From Caballeronia insecticola (GTDB lineage: Bacteria > Pseudomonadota > Gammaproteobacteria > Burkholderiales > Burkholderiaceae): 64,000 nucleotides of DNA. The notes beneath the pieces are model-generated. The model was given only the letters and a program-made list of their open reading frames with translations, did no database searches and was not told where the DNA came from. Where the stretch lies: contig NC_021287.1 in the NCBI RefSeq assembly GCF_000402035.1, positions 2,356,001 through 2,420,000 on the forward strand, in the 5' to 3' direction. The position numbers and the translations under genes were made by a program. Position 1 is the stretch's first letter; every line of letters begins with the position of its first letter. Below are positions 1 to 8,271 of the stretch, piece by piece.

Positions 1-1
1 C

Positions 2-502
2 ACGTTTTATGAGCATCGCGGGCCGATTCACGGCAAGACCGTCGCCTGGGTCGGCGATGCGAACAACATGCTCTACACGTGGATCGAGGCCGCGCAGATT
101 CTCGGCTTCAAGCTGCGTCTCTCGACGCCGCTCGGCTACAAGCTCGATCCCGCGCTGGTCTCCGCGGAAAGCAAACCGTTCTACGAAGAGTTCGACGATC
201 CGAACGACGCCTGCGCGGGCGCCGATCTCGTCACAACGGACGTCTGGACCAGCATGGGTTACGAGGCCGAAAACGAGGCCCGCATGAAGGCGTTCGCCGA
301 TTATTGCGTCGACGGCGAGATGATGGCGCGCGCCAATCCCGACGCGCTCTTCATGCACTGCCTGCCCGCGCATCGCGGCGAGGAAGTGAGCGCGGAAGTG
401 ATCGACGGTCCGCAAAGTGTTGTCTGGGACGAGGCAGAGAACCGTCTGCACGTCCAGAAGGCGCTGATGGAGTATCTGCTGCTCGGCAAGCTCAATCACT
501 GA
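2..502 (+). CDS. argF: Ornithine carbamoyltransferase, 3' part (5' end outside window)
   Basis: The gene is open from the left edge and ends at a TGA at 500-502. It transfers a carbamoyl group from carbamoyl phosphate to ornithine to make citrulline in cytoplasmic arginine synthesis. Visible family features are GDANNM near the start of the fragment, and the C-terminal HCLPAHRGEEV block, which carries the cysteine that binds ornithine. About 166 residues remain, roughly the C-terminal half of a protein of about 310. The next gene on the same strand, argG, performs the following pathway step, 152 bases downstream. Confidence 0.96.
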   Translation, partial: TFYEHRGPIHGKTVAWVGDANNMLYTWIEAAQILGFKLRLSTPLGYKLDPALVSAESKPFYEEFDDPNDACAGADLVTTDVWTSMGYEAENEARMKAFADYCVDGEMMARANPDALFMHCLPAHRGEEVSAEVIDGPQSVVWDEAENRLHVQKALMEYLLLGKLNH

Positions 503-654
503 GCCAGCGCGGCCGCGTATCCCAGGTTTATGGAAACGCGGCCTTTTAATGTCAAAATAGTGTTTTTTCCGCGCACTTCATGCCCGTCGCGTGCCCGGCG
601 GACGCGAAGCGGCGCACAACCGCCGCACCTGGCTTTTCAGCACACGAGTTCACC

Positions 655-1884
655 ATGAGCGATATCAAGAAAGTCGTGCTCGCCTATTCGGGCGGTCTCG
701 ACACCTCCGTCATCCTGAAATGGTTGCAGGACAACTACGACGCCGAAGTCATCACCTTCACGGCCGACATCGGCCAGGGCGAGGAACTGGAACCCGCGCG
801 CAAGAAGGCGCTCCAGTTGGGCATCAAGCAGGAAAACATCTTCATCGAAGACCTGCGTGAAGAGTTCGTCCGCGATTTCGTCTTCCCAATGTTCCGCGCG
901 AACACCATTTACGAAGGCGAATATCTGCTGGGCACGTCGATCGCGCGTCCGTTGATCGCGAAGCGTCAGATCGAGATCGCGCGCGCGACCGGCGCACAAG
1001 CCGTCTCGCACGGCGCGACCGGCAAGGGCAATGACCAAGTGCGCTTCGAACTCGGCTATTACTCGCTCGAACCGGGCATCAAGGTCATCGCGCCGTGGCG
1101 CGAATGGGACCTGCTCTCGCGCGAAAAGCTGCTCGCGTACGCCGAAAAGGCCGGCATTCCGATCGAAATGAAGCACAAGCAAGGCGGCGCGCCCTACTCG
1201 ATGGACGCCAACCTGTTGCACATCTCGTTCGAAGGTCGCCATCTGGAAGATCCGAAGGCCGAAGCCGAAGCCGACATGTGGCGCTGGACCGTGTCGCCGG
1301 AAGAAGCGCCGGATGCGCCGGAGTATCTCGACATCGAATTCGAAAAGGGCGATCCGGTCGCGCTGAACGGCAAGCGCCTGTCGCCCGCCGAGATGCTGAC
1401 CGAGCTGAACCGTCTGGGCGGCAAGCATGGCATCGGCCGTCTGGATCTGGTCGAGAACCGTTACGTCGGCATGAAGTCGCGCGGCTGCTATGAAACGCCG
1501 GGCGGCACGATCATGCTGAAGGCGCATCGCGGCATCGAGTCGATCACGCTCGATCGTGAAGTCGCGCATCTGAAGGACGATCTGATGCCGCGCTACGCCT
1601 CGCTGATTTACAACGGCTACTGGTGGAGCCCGGAGCGCCGCGCGCTGCAGGTGCTGATCGATCACACGCAGGAGAAGGTGAACGGCTGGACGCGCGTGAA
1701 GCTGTACAAGGGCAGCGTGTCGGTCGTCGCGCGCGATTCGAAGGAAACGCTGTTCGACAAGACCATCGCGACCTTCGACGACGACGGCGGCGCCTACGAC
1801 CAGGCCGACGCCGGCGGCTTCATCAAGCTGAACGCATTGCGCATGCGCATTGCGGAAAACGCACGCCGCAAGCGCGGCGCGTAA
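655..1884 (+). CDS. argG: Argininosuccinate synthase
   Basis: The enzyme joins citrulline and aspartate using ATP to form argininosuccinate in arginine synthesis. The protein has 409 residues, normal for the family. The ATP pyrophosphatase loop YSGGLDTS is at residues 11-18, and [15 protein letters not shown] follows further in. I chose the ATG at 655 ([14 protein letters not shown]) because it puts the loop at the usual distance from the N terminus. The frame stays open upstream to 580, but that stretch has no family similarity. It follows argF, and a strong hairpin terminator lies 20 bases past its stop. Confidence 0.97.
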   Translation: MSDIKKVVLAYSGGLDTSVILKWLQDNYDAEVITFTADIGQGEELEPARKKALQLGIKQENIFIEDLREEFVRDFVFPMFRANTIYEGEYLLGTSIARPLIAKRQIEIARATGAQAVSHGATGKGNDQVRFELGYYSLEPGIKVIAPWREWDLLSREKLLAYAEKAGIPIEMKHKQGGAPYSMDANLLHISFEGRHLEDPKAEAEADMWRWTVSPEEAPDAPEYLDIEFEKGDPVALNGKRLSPAEMLTELNRLGGKHGIGRLDLVENRYVGMKSRGCYETPGGTIMLKAHRGIESITLDREVAHLKDDLMPRYASLIYNGYWWSPERRALQVLIDHTQEKVNGWTRVKLYKGSVSVVARDSKETLFDKTIATFDDDGGAYDQADAGGFIKLNALRMRIAENARRKRGA

Positions 1885-1904
1885 TTCGCCGCTTGCCGGA
1901 TGTG

Positions 1905-1940
1905 AAAAACCCGCCGGACTTCGGTTCGGCGGGTTTTTTT
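1905..1940 (+). terminator. Intrinsic terminator after argG
   Basis: AAACCCGCCG, a short loop and CGGCGGGTTT form a GC-rich stem with a run of seven T on the + strand and a run of A at the start. It can therefore serve argG and probably also the convergent murB. Confidence 0.9.
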
Positions 1941-2000
1941 GCGTCCGATCTTGCGGCCGATCTTGCGTCCGGCTTCGCGCCTGGTTTCGCGCGCCTCAGA
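1941..2000. repeat. Degenerate 12-bp tandem repeat at the murB 3' end
   Basis: Five consecutive 12-base units start at 1941, 1953, 1965, 1977 and 1989. The first two differ at one position (gcgtccgatctt and gcggccgatctt) and later copies drift. The last unit contains the murB stop codon (complement of 1996-1998). The array fills the whole space between the argG terminator and murB. Confidence 0.8.
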
Positions 2001-3027
2001 GCGCGACCGGCTCCATTTCCAGTTCGACGTCGAAACGTGCGAGCACGTCGCGCTTGATCGCTTCGGCGAGTTCGAGCACTTGCGCGCCCGTCGCGCCGCC
2101 GCGATTGACGAGCACAAGCGCCTGACGATCGTGCACCGCCGCGCCGCCGATGCCGCGCCCTTTCCAGCCGCATTGGTCGATCAGCCAGCCCGCCGCGAGC
2201 TTCACCTGTCCGTCCGCCTGCGGGTACGAAACGACGCCGGGTTCCCGCGCGCGCAGCGCATCGAACGCCTGCGCGCTCACCACCGGATTCTTGAAAAAGC
2301 TGCCCGCGTTGCCGAGCACGGTCCAGTCGGGCAGCTTCGCGCGCCGCACGGCGATGACGGCATTGAAAATGGCCTGGGCGTCGCATTGCGTGGCGGCATC
2401 GAGCACGCGCGCAATGTCGGCATAACCGGCGCGCGGCGTCCATGCTTTCGGCAGCCGGAACACCACCGATGTGATCATGAAGCGCCCGCGCCCTGCTCGC
2501 TTGAAAAAGCTGTCGCGATAACCGAACGCGCAGGCGTCGCGATCGAATTCGACGCGCGCGCCCGTGGCCAGCTCCACTGCGCTGAGCCGCTCGAAGCGCT
2601 CGCCCATTTCGAGTCCGTAAGCGCCGATGTTCTGGATCGGCGCCGCGCCCACCGTGCCCGGGATCAGCGCGAGGTTTTCGAGCCCGGGCATGCCGTGCGC
2701 GAGCGTCCACGCGACGAAACCGTGCCAGCTCTCGCCCGCGCCGGCTTCGACGAGCCACGCGTCGTCGTCCTCGGCGATCACGCGCTTTCCCGCGATGCCG
2801 ACGATCAGCGCGACGCCGTCGAAATCGCGCGTCAGCACGATATTGCTGCCGCCGCCGAGCACCAGTTGCGCCATGTTCGCAATGCGTTTGTCGGTGCACA
2901 GCGCGGCGGCGGCCTCGACGCTGTCAATTTTCATGGCATGCCGCGCGCGCACGTCGAAGCCGAACGTATTGTGCGTGCGCAGCGAGTAGTCGGCGAGGAA
3001 TTCGGGCGCGAGGAATGCGTGAGACAT
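1996..3027 (-). CDS. murB: UDP-N-acetylenolpyruvoylglucosamine reductase
   Basis: This NADPH- and FAD-dependent reductase converts UDP-GlcNAc-enolpyruvate to UDP-MurNAc, the second committed step of peptidoglycan precursor synthesis in the cytoplasm. The protein has 343 residues. The FAD-binding motif GGGSN is at residues 58-62, followed by [30 protein letters not shown] carries the catalytic serine. The ATG at 3027 gives the THNTFG motif near the N terminus that is typical of type I MurB. It is convergent with argG. Confidence 0.96.
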   Translation of the reverse strand: MSHAFLAPEFLADYSLRTHNTFGFDVRARHAMKIDSVEAAAALCTDKRIANMAQLVLGGGSNIVLTRDFDGVALIVGIAGKRVIAEDDDAWLVEAGAGESWHGFVAWTLAHGMPGLENLALIPGTVGAAPIQNIGAYGLEMGERFERLSAVELATGARVEFDRDACAFGYRDSFFKRAGRGRFMITSVVFRLPKAWTPRAGYADIARVLDAATQCDAQAIFNAVIAVRRAKLPDWTVLGNAGSFFKNPVVSAQAFDALRAREPGVVSYPQADGQVKLAAGWLIDQCGWKGRGIGGAAVHDRQALVLVNRGGATGAQVLELAEAIKRDVLARFDVELEMEPVAL

Positions 3028-3182
3028 GAGTGGCCGCGGAATAAGCGCGTGGAGAGGCTTGCGAAACGGCGCGGCCTTGGGGAAACAGCGGGCGCGTCGG
3101 TAGAATGACGGAACATCGAATTATATACACATGAAATCGCGCGAGCCGCCCTGCGCGCTCGCCTCAACGAAGGAGAATTCAG

Positions 3183-3668
3183 ATGCCATCGTTTGACGTT
3201 GTCAGCGAAGCAAACATGATCGAAATGAAGAACGCGATTGAGCAATCGAACAAGGAAATCTCGACGCGCTTCGACTTCAAGGGTTCGGATTCACGCGTCG
3301 AGCAAAAGGAGCGCGAACTCACGCTCTACGCCGACGACGATTTCAAGCTCGGCCAGGTGAAGGACGTTCTGCTGAACAAAATGGCCAAGCGCGGCGTCGA
3401 CGTGCGTTTCCTCGACTACGGCAAGCAGGAAAAAATCGGCGGCGACAAGCTGAAGCAGGTCGTCACGGTGAAGAAAGGCGTGTCGGGCGATCTGGCGAAG
3501 AAGATCGTCAAGGTCGTGAAGGACAGCAAGATCAAGGTGCAGGCGAGCATTCAGGGCGACGCGGTGCGCGTGCAAGGCACGAAGCGCGACGATCTGCAAA
3601 GCGCGATCGCCTTGCTCAAGAAGGAAGTCACGGACACGCCGCTCGACTTCAACAATTTCCGCGACTGA
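3183..3668 (+). CDS. yajQ: YajQ-family nucleotide-binding protein
   Basis: A 161-residue protein of the YajQ (UPF0234) family, made of two small alpha/beta domains. Family members bind nucleotides, and the Xanthomonas relative binds cyclic di-GMP and acts in virulence signalling; the role here is unknown. Visible features are the N-terminal [19 protein letters not shown] near residues 21-30, and the C-terminal PLDFNNFRD. The ATG follows an AGGAG ribosome-binding site. A terminator follows, so it is probably transcribed alone. Confidence 0.94.
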   Translation: MPSFDVVSEANMIEMKNAIEQSNKEISTRFDFKGSDSRVEQKERELTLYADDDFKLGQVKDVLLNKMAKRGVDVRFLDYGKQEKIGGDKLKQVVTVKKGVSGDLAKKIVKVVKDSKIKVQASIQGDAVRVQGTKRDDLQSAIALLKKEVTDTPLDFNNFRD

Positions 3669-3690
3669 CCGTCAGGTTGCACCCAACGTG

Positions 3691-3730
3691 AAAAAGCCGT
3701 TCCGGAGTCGAATCCGGAACGGCTTTTTTG
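3691..3730 (+). terminator. Intrinsic terminator between yajQ and plsY
   Basis: AAAAAGCCGTTCCGGA and TCCGGAACGGCTTTTTT form a 12-bp stem with T-runs readable on both strands. It can serve yajQ and the convergent plsY. Confidence 0.92.
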
Positions 3731-3736
3731 CGTTTA

Positions 3737-4363
3737 TCACTCGGCGGCTTTCTTCTTGCTGCCGATGCGGCTTTCCTTTCCCGCCAGCAGCTTCGAAATG
3801 TTCGCGCGATGCCGCCAGATGAGGAGCAGGCTCATTGCGAGCACGGCGAGCGAGATACGGCTCGGCCCGAACAGAAACACTTGATAAAACGGCGCGAACA
3901 CCGCCGCAACCAGCGCCGCCAGCGAGGAATAGCGGAAAAAGAACGCGATGATGAGCCACGTCAGCAGCGTGGCGAGCCCGAGAACCGGATGGATCGCGAG
4001 CAGCACGCCCGCCGCGGTCGCCACGCCCTTGCCGCCCTGAAACTTGAAGAAAATCGGGTACAGATGGCCGAGAAATACGCAGATGGCCGCAAGCGCCGTC
4101 GCGGTGACGATGCCCGCCTGATCCCAGCCGAAGCCCGCGCCGAATTGCACGACGACCCAGACCGGCAGCCAGCCTTTGAACGCGTCGCCGATGAGCGTGA
4201 GAATGGCCGCTTTCTTGTTCCCCGTGCGCAGCACGTTGGTCGCGCCGGGGTTGCCCGAGCCGTACGAGCGGGGATCGGCTAAGCCCATCGCGTGGCTCAC
4301 GACGACGGCGAACGATATCGAACCGATTAGATAGGACGCGACGGCGACGAGCAGAAAAATCAT
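3737..4363 (-). CDS. plsY: Glycerol-3-phosphate acyltransferase PlsY
   Basis: An inner-membrane enzyme that transfers an acyl group from acyl phosphate to glycerol 3-phosphate, the first step of phospholipid synthesis. The 208-residue protein is mostly hydrophobic with about five predicted membrane segments. The first conserved loop SGNPGATN is at residues 36-43, and [10 protein letters not shown] forms the second. The C terminus is basic (GSKKKAAE). Confidence 0.95.
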   Translation of the reverse strand: MIFLLVAVASYLIGSISFAVVVSHAMGLADPRSYGSGNPGATNVLRTGNKKAAILTLIGDAFKGWLPVWVVVQFGAGFGWDQAGIVTATALAAICVFLGHLYPIFFKFQGGKGVATAAGVLLAIHPVLGLATLLTWLIIAFFFRYSSLAALVAAVFAPFYQVFLFGPSRISLAVLAMSLLLIWRHRANISKLLAGKESRIGSKKKAAE

Positions 4364-4399
4364 GGTGTCTCTTGGGTGATAGCGAATGCGCTGTGCATT

Positions 4400-4891
4400 C
4401 TAATCGACGCTCGCGCACTGGACGGATTTCGCGTTCAGCAGGCCGGTCAGCAGCTTGGGATCGATGCTGACGAGATAACCGCGCCGCCCGCCGTTCAGAT
4501 AGATGACATCGAGATCGAGGATGCTCGATTCGACGTACACCGGCATGGCCTTCCGGGTGCCAAACGGCGACGTTCCGCCGACCAGAAAGCCCGAGTGCCG
4601 GTTCGCGACCTCCGGCTTGCACGGCTCGATGCGCTTGGCGCCCGTCTGCCTCGCGAGATTCTTGGTGGACACGGTGCGGTCGCCGTGCATGAGAACGATG
4701 AGCGGCTTCGCGTGCTCGTCCTCCATGACGAGCGTCTTGATGACGCGATGTTCGTCCACGCCGAGCTGCCGCGCGGATTCTTCCGTGCCGCCATGATCGA
4801 CATAATCATAGGGATGCTCGCCGAACTCGACCTTGTGACGACGCAGGAATTGCGTCGCGGGCGTTTCGGAGACGTGTTTGCTTTTCGACAT
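4400..4891 (-). CDS. ybaK: YbaK/EbsC-type Cys-tRNA(Pro) deacylase
   Basis: A 163-residue editing-domain protein. Relatives hydrolyse cysteine from mischarged Cys-tRNA(Pro). Features include TPATQFLRRHKVEF at the N terminus, the KTLVMED strand and the GGTSPFG loop with the central conserved lysine/aspartate region. The frame is open to 4999, but I chose the ATG at 4891 (MSKSKHVSETPATQF), which matches the family's usual N terminus. It sits 36 bases upstream of plsY on the same strand, so the two may be cotranscribed. Confidence 0.88.
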   Translation of the reverse strand: MSKSKHVSETPATQFLRRHKVEFGEHPYDYVDHGGTEESARQLGVDEHRVIKTLVMEDEHAKPLIVLMHGDRTVSTKNLARQTGAKRIEPCKPEVANRHSGFLVGGTSPFGTRKAMPVYVESSILDLDVIYLNGGRRGYLVSIDPKLLTGLLNAKSVQCASVD

Positions 4892-5033
4892 GGACGCATT
4901 GTAGCGGCGCGTTTCGCGGCCCACCATCGGCCGAATGGCCAGGTGTGCAAAGCTGCGCCGCCGTGGCACGATCGTTCGCGAATGTGAAGCGAGATGCACG
5001 CGGGCGCTGACTTTACGAAGGCAGGTCGCGAAC

Positions 5034-5960
5034 CTACCCGCGCGGATGATGCTCCTGATGCAGCTTGTGCAGCCGCTCGCGCGCGACGTGCGTATAGATC
5101 TGCGTCGTCGAGATGTCCGAGTGCCCGAGCAGCAATTGCACGACGCGCAAATCCGCGCCGTGATTGAGCAGATGCGTCGCGAACGCGTGGCGCAGCGTGT
5201 GCGGCGAAAGCGGCGCGTGCACGCCGCCGTTCAGCGCATGGCGCTTGATGATGTTCCAGAATTGCTGGCGCGTCATGCCCTCGCCGCGCGCCGTGACAAA
5301 CAGTGCATCGGCGGCGCGCGCGCCGAGCAGCACTTGCCGCGCTTCGCGCAGATAGCGTTCGAGCCAGTCGTGCGCGGTCTCGCCGAACGGAATGAGCCGC
5401 TCCTTCGAGCCCTTGCCCATCACGCGCACGACGCCTTCGTTGAGGCCGAGTTCGACCGTCTTCAGCGTGACGAGCTCGGTCACGCGCAGGCCGCTCGCGT
5501 ACATCAGTTCGAGCATCGTGCGGTCGCGCAGGCCGAGCGGCGTGTCGATGTCGGGCGCGTGAAGCAGCGCCTCGACCTGCGCCTCGTTGAGCGTCGACGG
5601 AAAGCGCGGCGGCTGCTTCGCCGAGCGCAGCTTGAGCGTAGGGTCGGCGGCGGTCCGGTGTTCGCGCAGCGCCCACGCGTAGTAGCGGCGAAACACGGAC
5701 AACCGCCGGTTCGCGGAGGTCGCCTTGTCGCCGCGGCGCGCCGCCATGTAGCCGTTCATGTCGGCTTCGGCCGCGACGTCGATCGATGTGCCGCGGGTCT
5801 TGCCGAGCCATTCCGCGAAAAGCTTGAGGTCGCGCCGGTACGCTTCGAGCGAGTTCTTGGCGAGCCCGTGTTCCAGCCAGAGCGCATCGCAAAAGAGGTC
5901 GATCGAATCGTGGCTCGCGGCCAGTCCTGGTGTTTGTATTTCGTCGGTCGTTGCGCTCAT
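5034..5960 (-). CDS. xerD: Tyrosine recombinase XerD
   Basis: Site-specific recombinase that works with XerC at dif to resolve chromosome dimers. The 308-residue protein has an N-terminal SAM-like DNA-binding domain and a C-terminal catalytic domain. Visible catalytic elements are ASGLRVTEL (Arg), GKGSKERLIP (Lys), HTLRHAFATHLL (His-x-x-Arg) and LLGHSDISTTQIYTH (His and the nucleophilic Tyr). Its ATG overlaps the stop of ogt by 4 bases, so queG, ogt and xerD form one operon. XerC is not in the window, so the choice of XerD over XerC rests on overall likeness. Confidence 0.9.
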   Translation of the reverse strand: MSATTDEIQTPGLAASHDSIDLFCDALWLEHGLAKNSLEAYRRDLKLFAEWLGKTRGTSIDVAAEADMNGYMAARRGDKATSANRRLSVFRRYYAWALREHRTAADPTLKLRSAKQPPRFPSTLNEAQVEALLHAPDIDTPLGLRDRTMLELMYASGLRVTELVTLKTVELGLNEGVVRVMGKGSKERLIPFGETAHDWLERYLREARQVLLGARAADALFVTARGEGMTRQQFWNIIKRHALNGGVHAPLSPHTLRHAFATHLLNHGADLRVVQLLLGHSDISTTQIYTHVARERLHKLHQEHHPRG

Positions 5961-6433
5961 GCGATCGATACACCTTCATGCGCCAGCAGCCAGCGCTTCA
6001 CGTTGCGATAAAAACCTTCGCCGGGATGATGCGCAAAGCCGCCGATGCCGCCCGCCGCCACCACCCGGTGGCACGGTATCACGATCGGCAGCGGATTGGA
6101 GCCGCACGCCTGGCCGACTGCGCGCGGCACGCTGCCGATCTCGCGCGCAAGCTGCCCGTAGGTCCACACGTTGCCCGGCGCGATGCCGCAGATTCCCTGC
6201 CACACGCGCCGCTGAAACGCGGTACCGCCGATCGCGAGCGGCAGGTCGAAACGCATGGACGGCGCGTCGAAGTAGCGGCGAATCTGCCCGGCGGCTTCTT
6301 CGGCGAGCGGCTTGTGCGGGGCGATCGCCGGCGTGTCGTCCGGCAGATAGACGATCTCGCGCACGAACCGATCATCGGCGCGAATGCCGACTTTGCCGAA
6401 CGGCGCGTCGATGACGGCGTCGAATGCATTCAT
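5957..6433 (-). CDS. ogt: Methylated-DNA--protein-cysteine methyltransferase
   Basis: Suicide DNA-repair protein that moves the methyl group from O6-methylguanine or O4-methylthymine to its own cysteine. The protein has 158 residues. The active-site PCHRV motif is at residues 120-124 with Cys121, preceded by the helix-turn-helix with VPRAVGQACGSNP. The ATG at 6433 overlaps the queG stop by 4 bases (ATGA), and its own stop overlaps xerD the same way. Translational coupling within queG-ogt-xerD is likely. Confidence 0.95.
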   Translation of the reverse strand: MNAFDAVIDAPFGKVGIRADDRFVREIVYLPDDTPAIAPHKPLAEEAAGQIRRYFDAPSMRFDLPLAIGGTAFQRRVWQGICGIAPGNVWTYGQLAREIGSVPRAVGQACGSNPLPIVIPCHRVVAAGGIGGFAHHPGEGFYRNVKRWLLAHEGVSIA

Positions 6434-7674
6434 GTCCGGCTCCCTTGCGCGAGCGCCCAGCGGACATGCTCGCGCACAAGCGTTGACGGATCGTCCGCGC
6501 GCGCGTCCAGTGCTTCGACAATCGCCTTGCGTTCGCCCGCATCGAGCCCGGATGCGCGCAACGCGTTGCCCATCGCCACCGCGATATTGCGCAGCCACCG
6601 CTCGTGCCCGATGCGCCGGATCGCACTGCCCTGCATGCGCGTATCGAAGTCCGCCGCGCTCCATGCGAACAGCTCGACGAGCGTCGCGCGATCGAGCCCG
6701 TGCCGCACGTCGAAATCCGCGACGGGCGCGGCCTGCGCGAATTTGTTCCACGGACAGACGAGCTGGCAGTCGTCGCAACCGTAGATGCGATTGCCGATCA
6801 GCGGACGCATGTCCTCGGGAATGCTGCCGTGCAGTTCGATCGTCAGATACGAGATGCAGCGCCGCGCATCGACGCGATACGGCGCGACGATCGCGCCCGT
6901 CGGACACGCGCCGATGCAGCGCGTGCACTGCCCGCAATGCGCGCCGTCCTGCTCGGGATGCGGATCGACGGGCAATGGCACATCCACGAAAATCTCGCCG
7001 AGAAAGAACAGCGAACCCGCGTCGCGATCGAGCAGCAGCGTGTGCTTGCCTCGCCAGCCGTTGCCCGCCTTCTGCGCGAGCGCGACTTCCAGCACCGGCG
7101 CCGAATCCGTGAACGCCCGATACCCGAACGGCCCGATCTCGCCTTCGATGCGCTCCGCCAACTGCTGCAACCGCTGACGCATGACCTTGTGATAATCGCG
7201 GCCGCGCGCGTAGATCGACACATTGGCCTGCGCGGGCTGCGCGAGGCGCGTCCATTCGATCGCGCGCCAGTCGTTCTTCTGACCATCGGCTGTCAGGACA
7301 CTTTCATCGCCGGTTTTTTCGAGCGTTTGCGCGGGCAGATAGGCCATGCGCGCGGTGATGACCCGTCGCGTTCCGGCCACAAGCTCGGCGGGCCGCGCGC
7401 GTTTCATCCCATGTTTGGCCATATAATCCATTTCGCCGTGATAGCCTGCTTCGAGCCATTCAGCGAGGCCTTTCTCGGCATCCGTCAGGTCGATATCGCT
7501 GATACCGACCGCACCGAATCCCAACTCGCGACCCCACGCCTTGATGCGTTGCGCGAGTTCCGACAGCGCAGCCTCCTCTTCGCGAGTGAAGGCGCGAGAC
7601 ACTGAGACGGACTCAGCGGCGGCGTCGCTGGACGCGGTCGTGATTTCAACGGAATGTTCCGGCAATCGGTTCAT
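6430..7674 (-). CDS. queG: Epoxyqueuosine reductase QueG
   Basis: Cobalamin- and 4Fe-4S-dependent enzyme for the last step of queuosine synthesis in tRNA (epoxyqueuosine to queuosine). The two ferredoxin-like clusters of cysteines are visible at CGQCTRCIGACP and CDDCQLVCPW. The 414-residue product from the ATG at 7674 has an N-terminal extension of about 35 residues over short family members. A GTG codon directly precedes this ATG in frame. The start lies only 18 bases from that of the divergent tsaE. Confidence 0.94.
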   Translation of the reverse strand: MNRLPEHSVEITTASSDAAAESVSVSRAFTREEEAALSELAQRIKAWGRELGFGAVGISDIDLTDAEKGLAEWLEAGYHGEMDYMAKHGMKRARPAELVAGTRRVITARMAYLPAQTLEKTGDESVLTADGQKNDWRAIEWTRLAQPAQANVSIYARGRDYHKVMRQRLQQLAERIEGEIGPFGYRAFTDSAPVLEVALAQKAGNGWRGKHTLLLDRDAGSLFFLGEIFVDVPLPVDPHPEQDGAHCGQCTRCIGACPTGAIVAPYRVDARRCISYLTIELHGSIPEDMRPLIGNRIYGCDDCQLVCPWNKFAQAAPVADFDVRHGLDRATLVELFAWSAADFDTRMQGSAIRRIGHERWLRNIAVAMGNALRASGLDAGERKAIVEALDARADDPSTLVREHVRWALAQGSRT

Positions 7675-7692
7675 CACGACATTTTACGAGCA

Positions 7693-8271
7693 ATGCCCGA
7701 AAGCCCCGCACGCACCACGCCCGATCTTTTATCCGCGCTTCTCGAACGCCGCTTCGTTCTGCGCGACGAGGCGGCCACGCTCGCTTTCGGCGAACGCTTC
7801 GCGCGCGCCATCGAAGCCACGCGAACGCACACATCGTCTGAACGATTCACGGGTTTGCAAGTCCAGTTGATCGGGGACCTGGGCGCGGGCAAGACCACGC
7901 TCGTGCGCGCGACCTTGCGCGCGCTGGGCCACACCGGCCGCGTGAAAAGCCCGACTTACACACTCGTCGAGCCGTATTCGCTCGAGACCGAAAGCGGCCC
8001 GCTCGACGTTTATCACTTCGATCTCTATCGCTTCGCCGATCCGGCCGAATGGGCCGATGCCGGCTTCCGCGAATATTTCGATGCGGGCGCGGTGTGCCTC
8101 GTCGAGTGGCCGCAGCAGGCGGGCGGTCTGCTCGGCGTGCCCGATCTCGTGTTCCGGCTGTCGCTGCCGGATGAACCGGGTTCTTCCGGTCATCCGAACG
8201 AAGAAGAAGGCCGCGTGCTCAGCGCGCGGGCATTTAGCGAAACAGGAAAGTCATGTCTCGAAAGATGTTGA
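7693..8271 (+). CDS. tsaE: tRNA threonylcarbamoyladenosine biosynthesis ATPase TsaE
   Basis: ATPase partner of TsaB and TsaD in forming the t6A modification at position 37 of ANN-decoding tRNAs. The Walker A motif is GDLGAGKTTLVR, followed by SPTYTLVEPY and YHFDLYRF. I chose the ATG at 7693 (MPESPART); the frame is open back to 7654, but that would run into the divergent queG. The last 19 bases overlap the start of amiC, so the two are translationally coupled, an arrangement common in proteobacteria. Confidence 0.93.
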   Translation: MPESPARTTPDLLSALLERRFVLRDEAATLAFGERFARAIEATRTHTSSERFTGLQVQLIGDLGAGKTTLVRATLRALGHTGRVKSPTYTLVEPYSLETESGPLDVYHFDLYRFADPAEWADAGFREYFDAGAVCLVEWPQQAGGLLGVPDLVFRLSLPDEPGSSGHPNEEEGRVLSARAFSETGKSCLERC

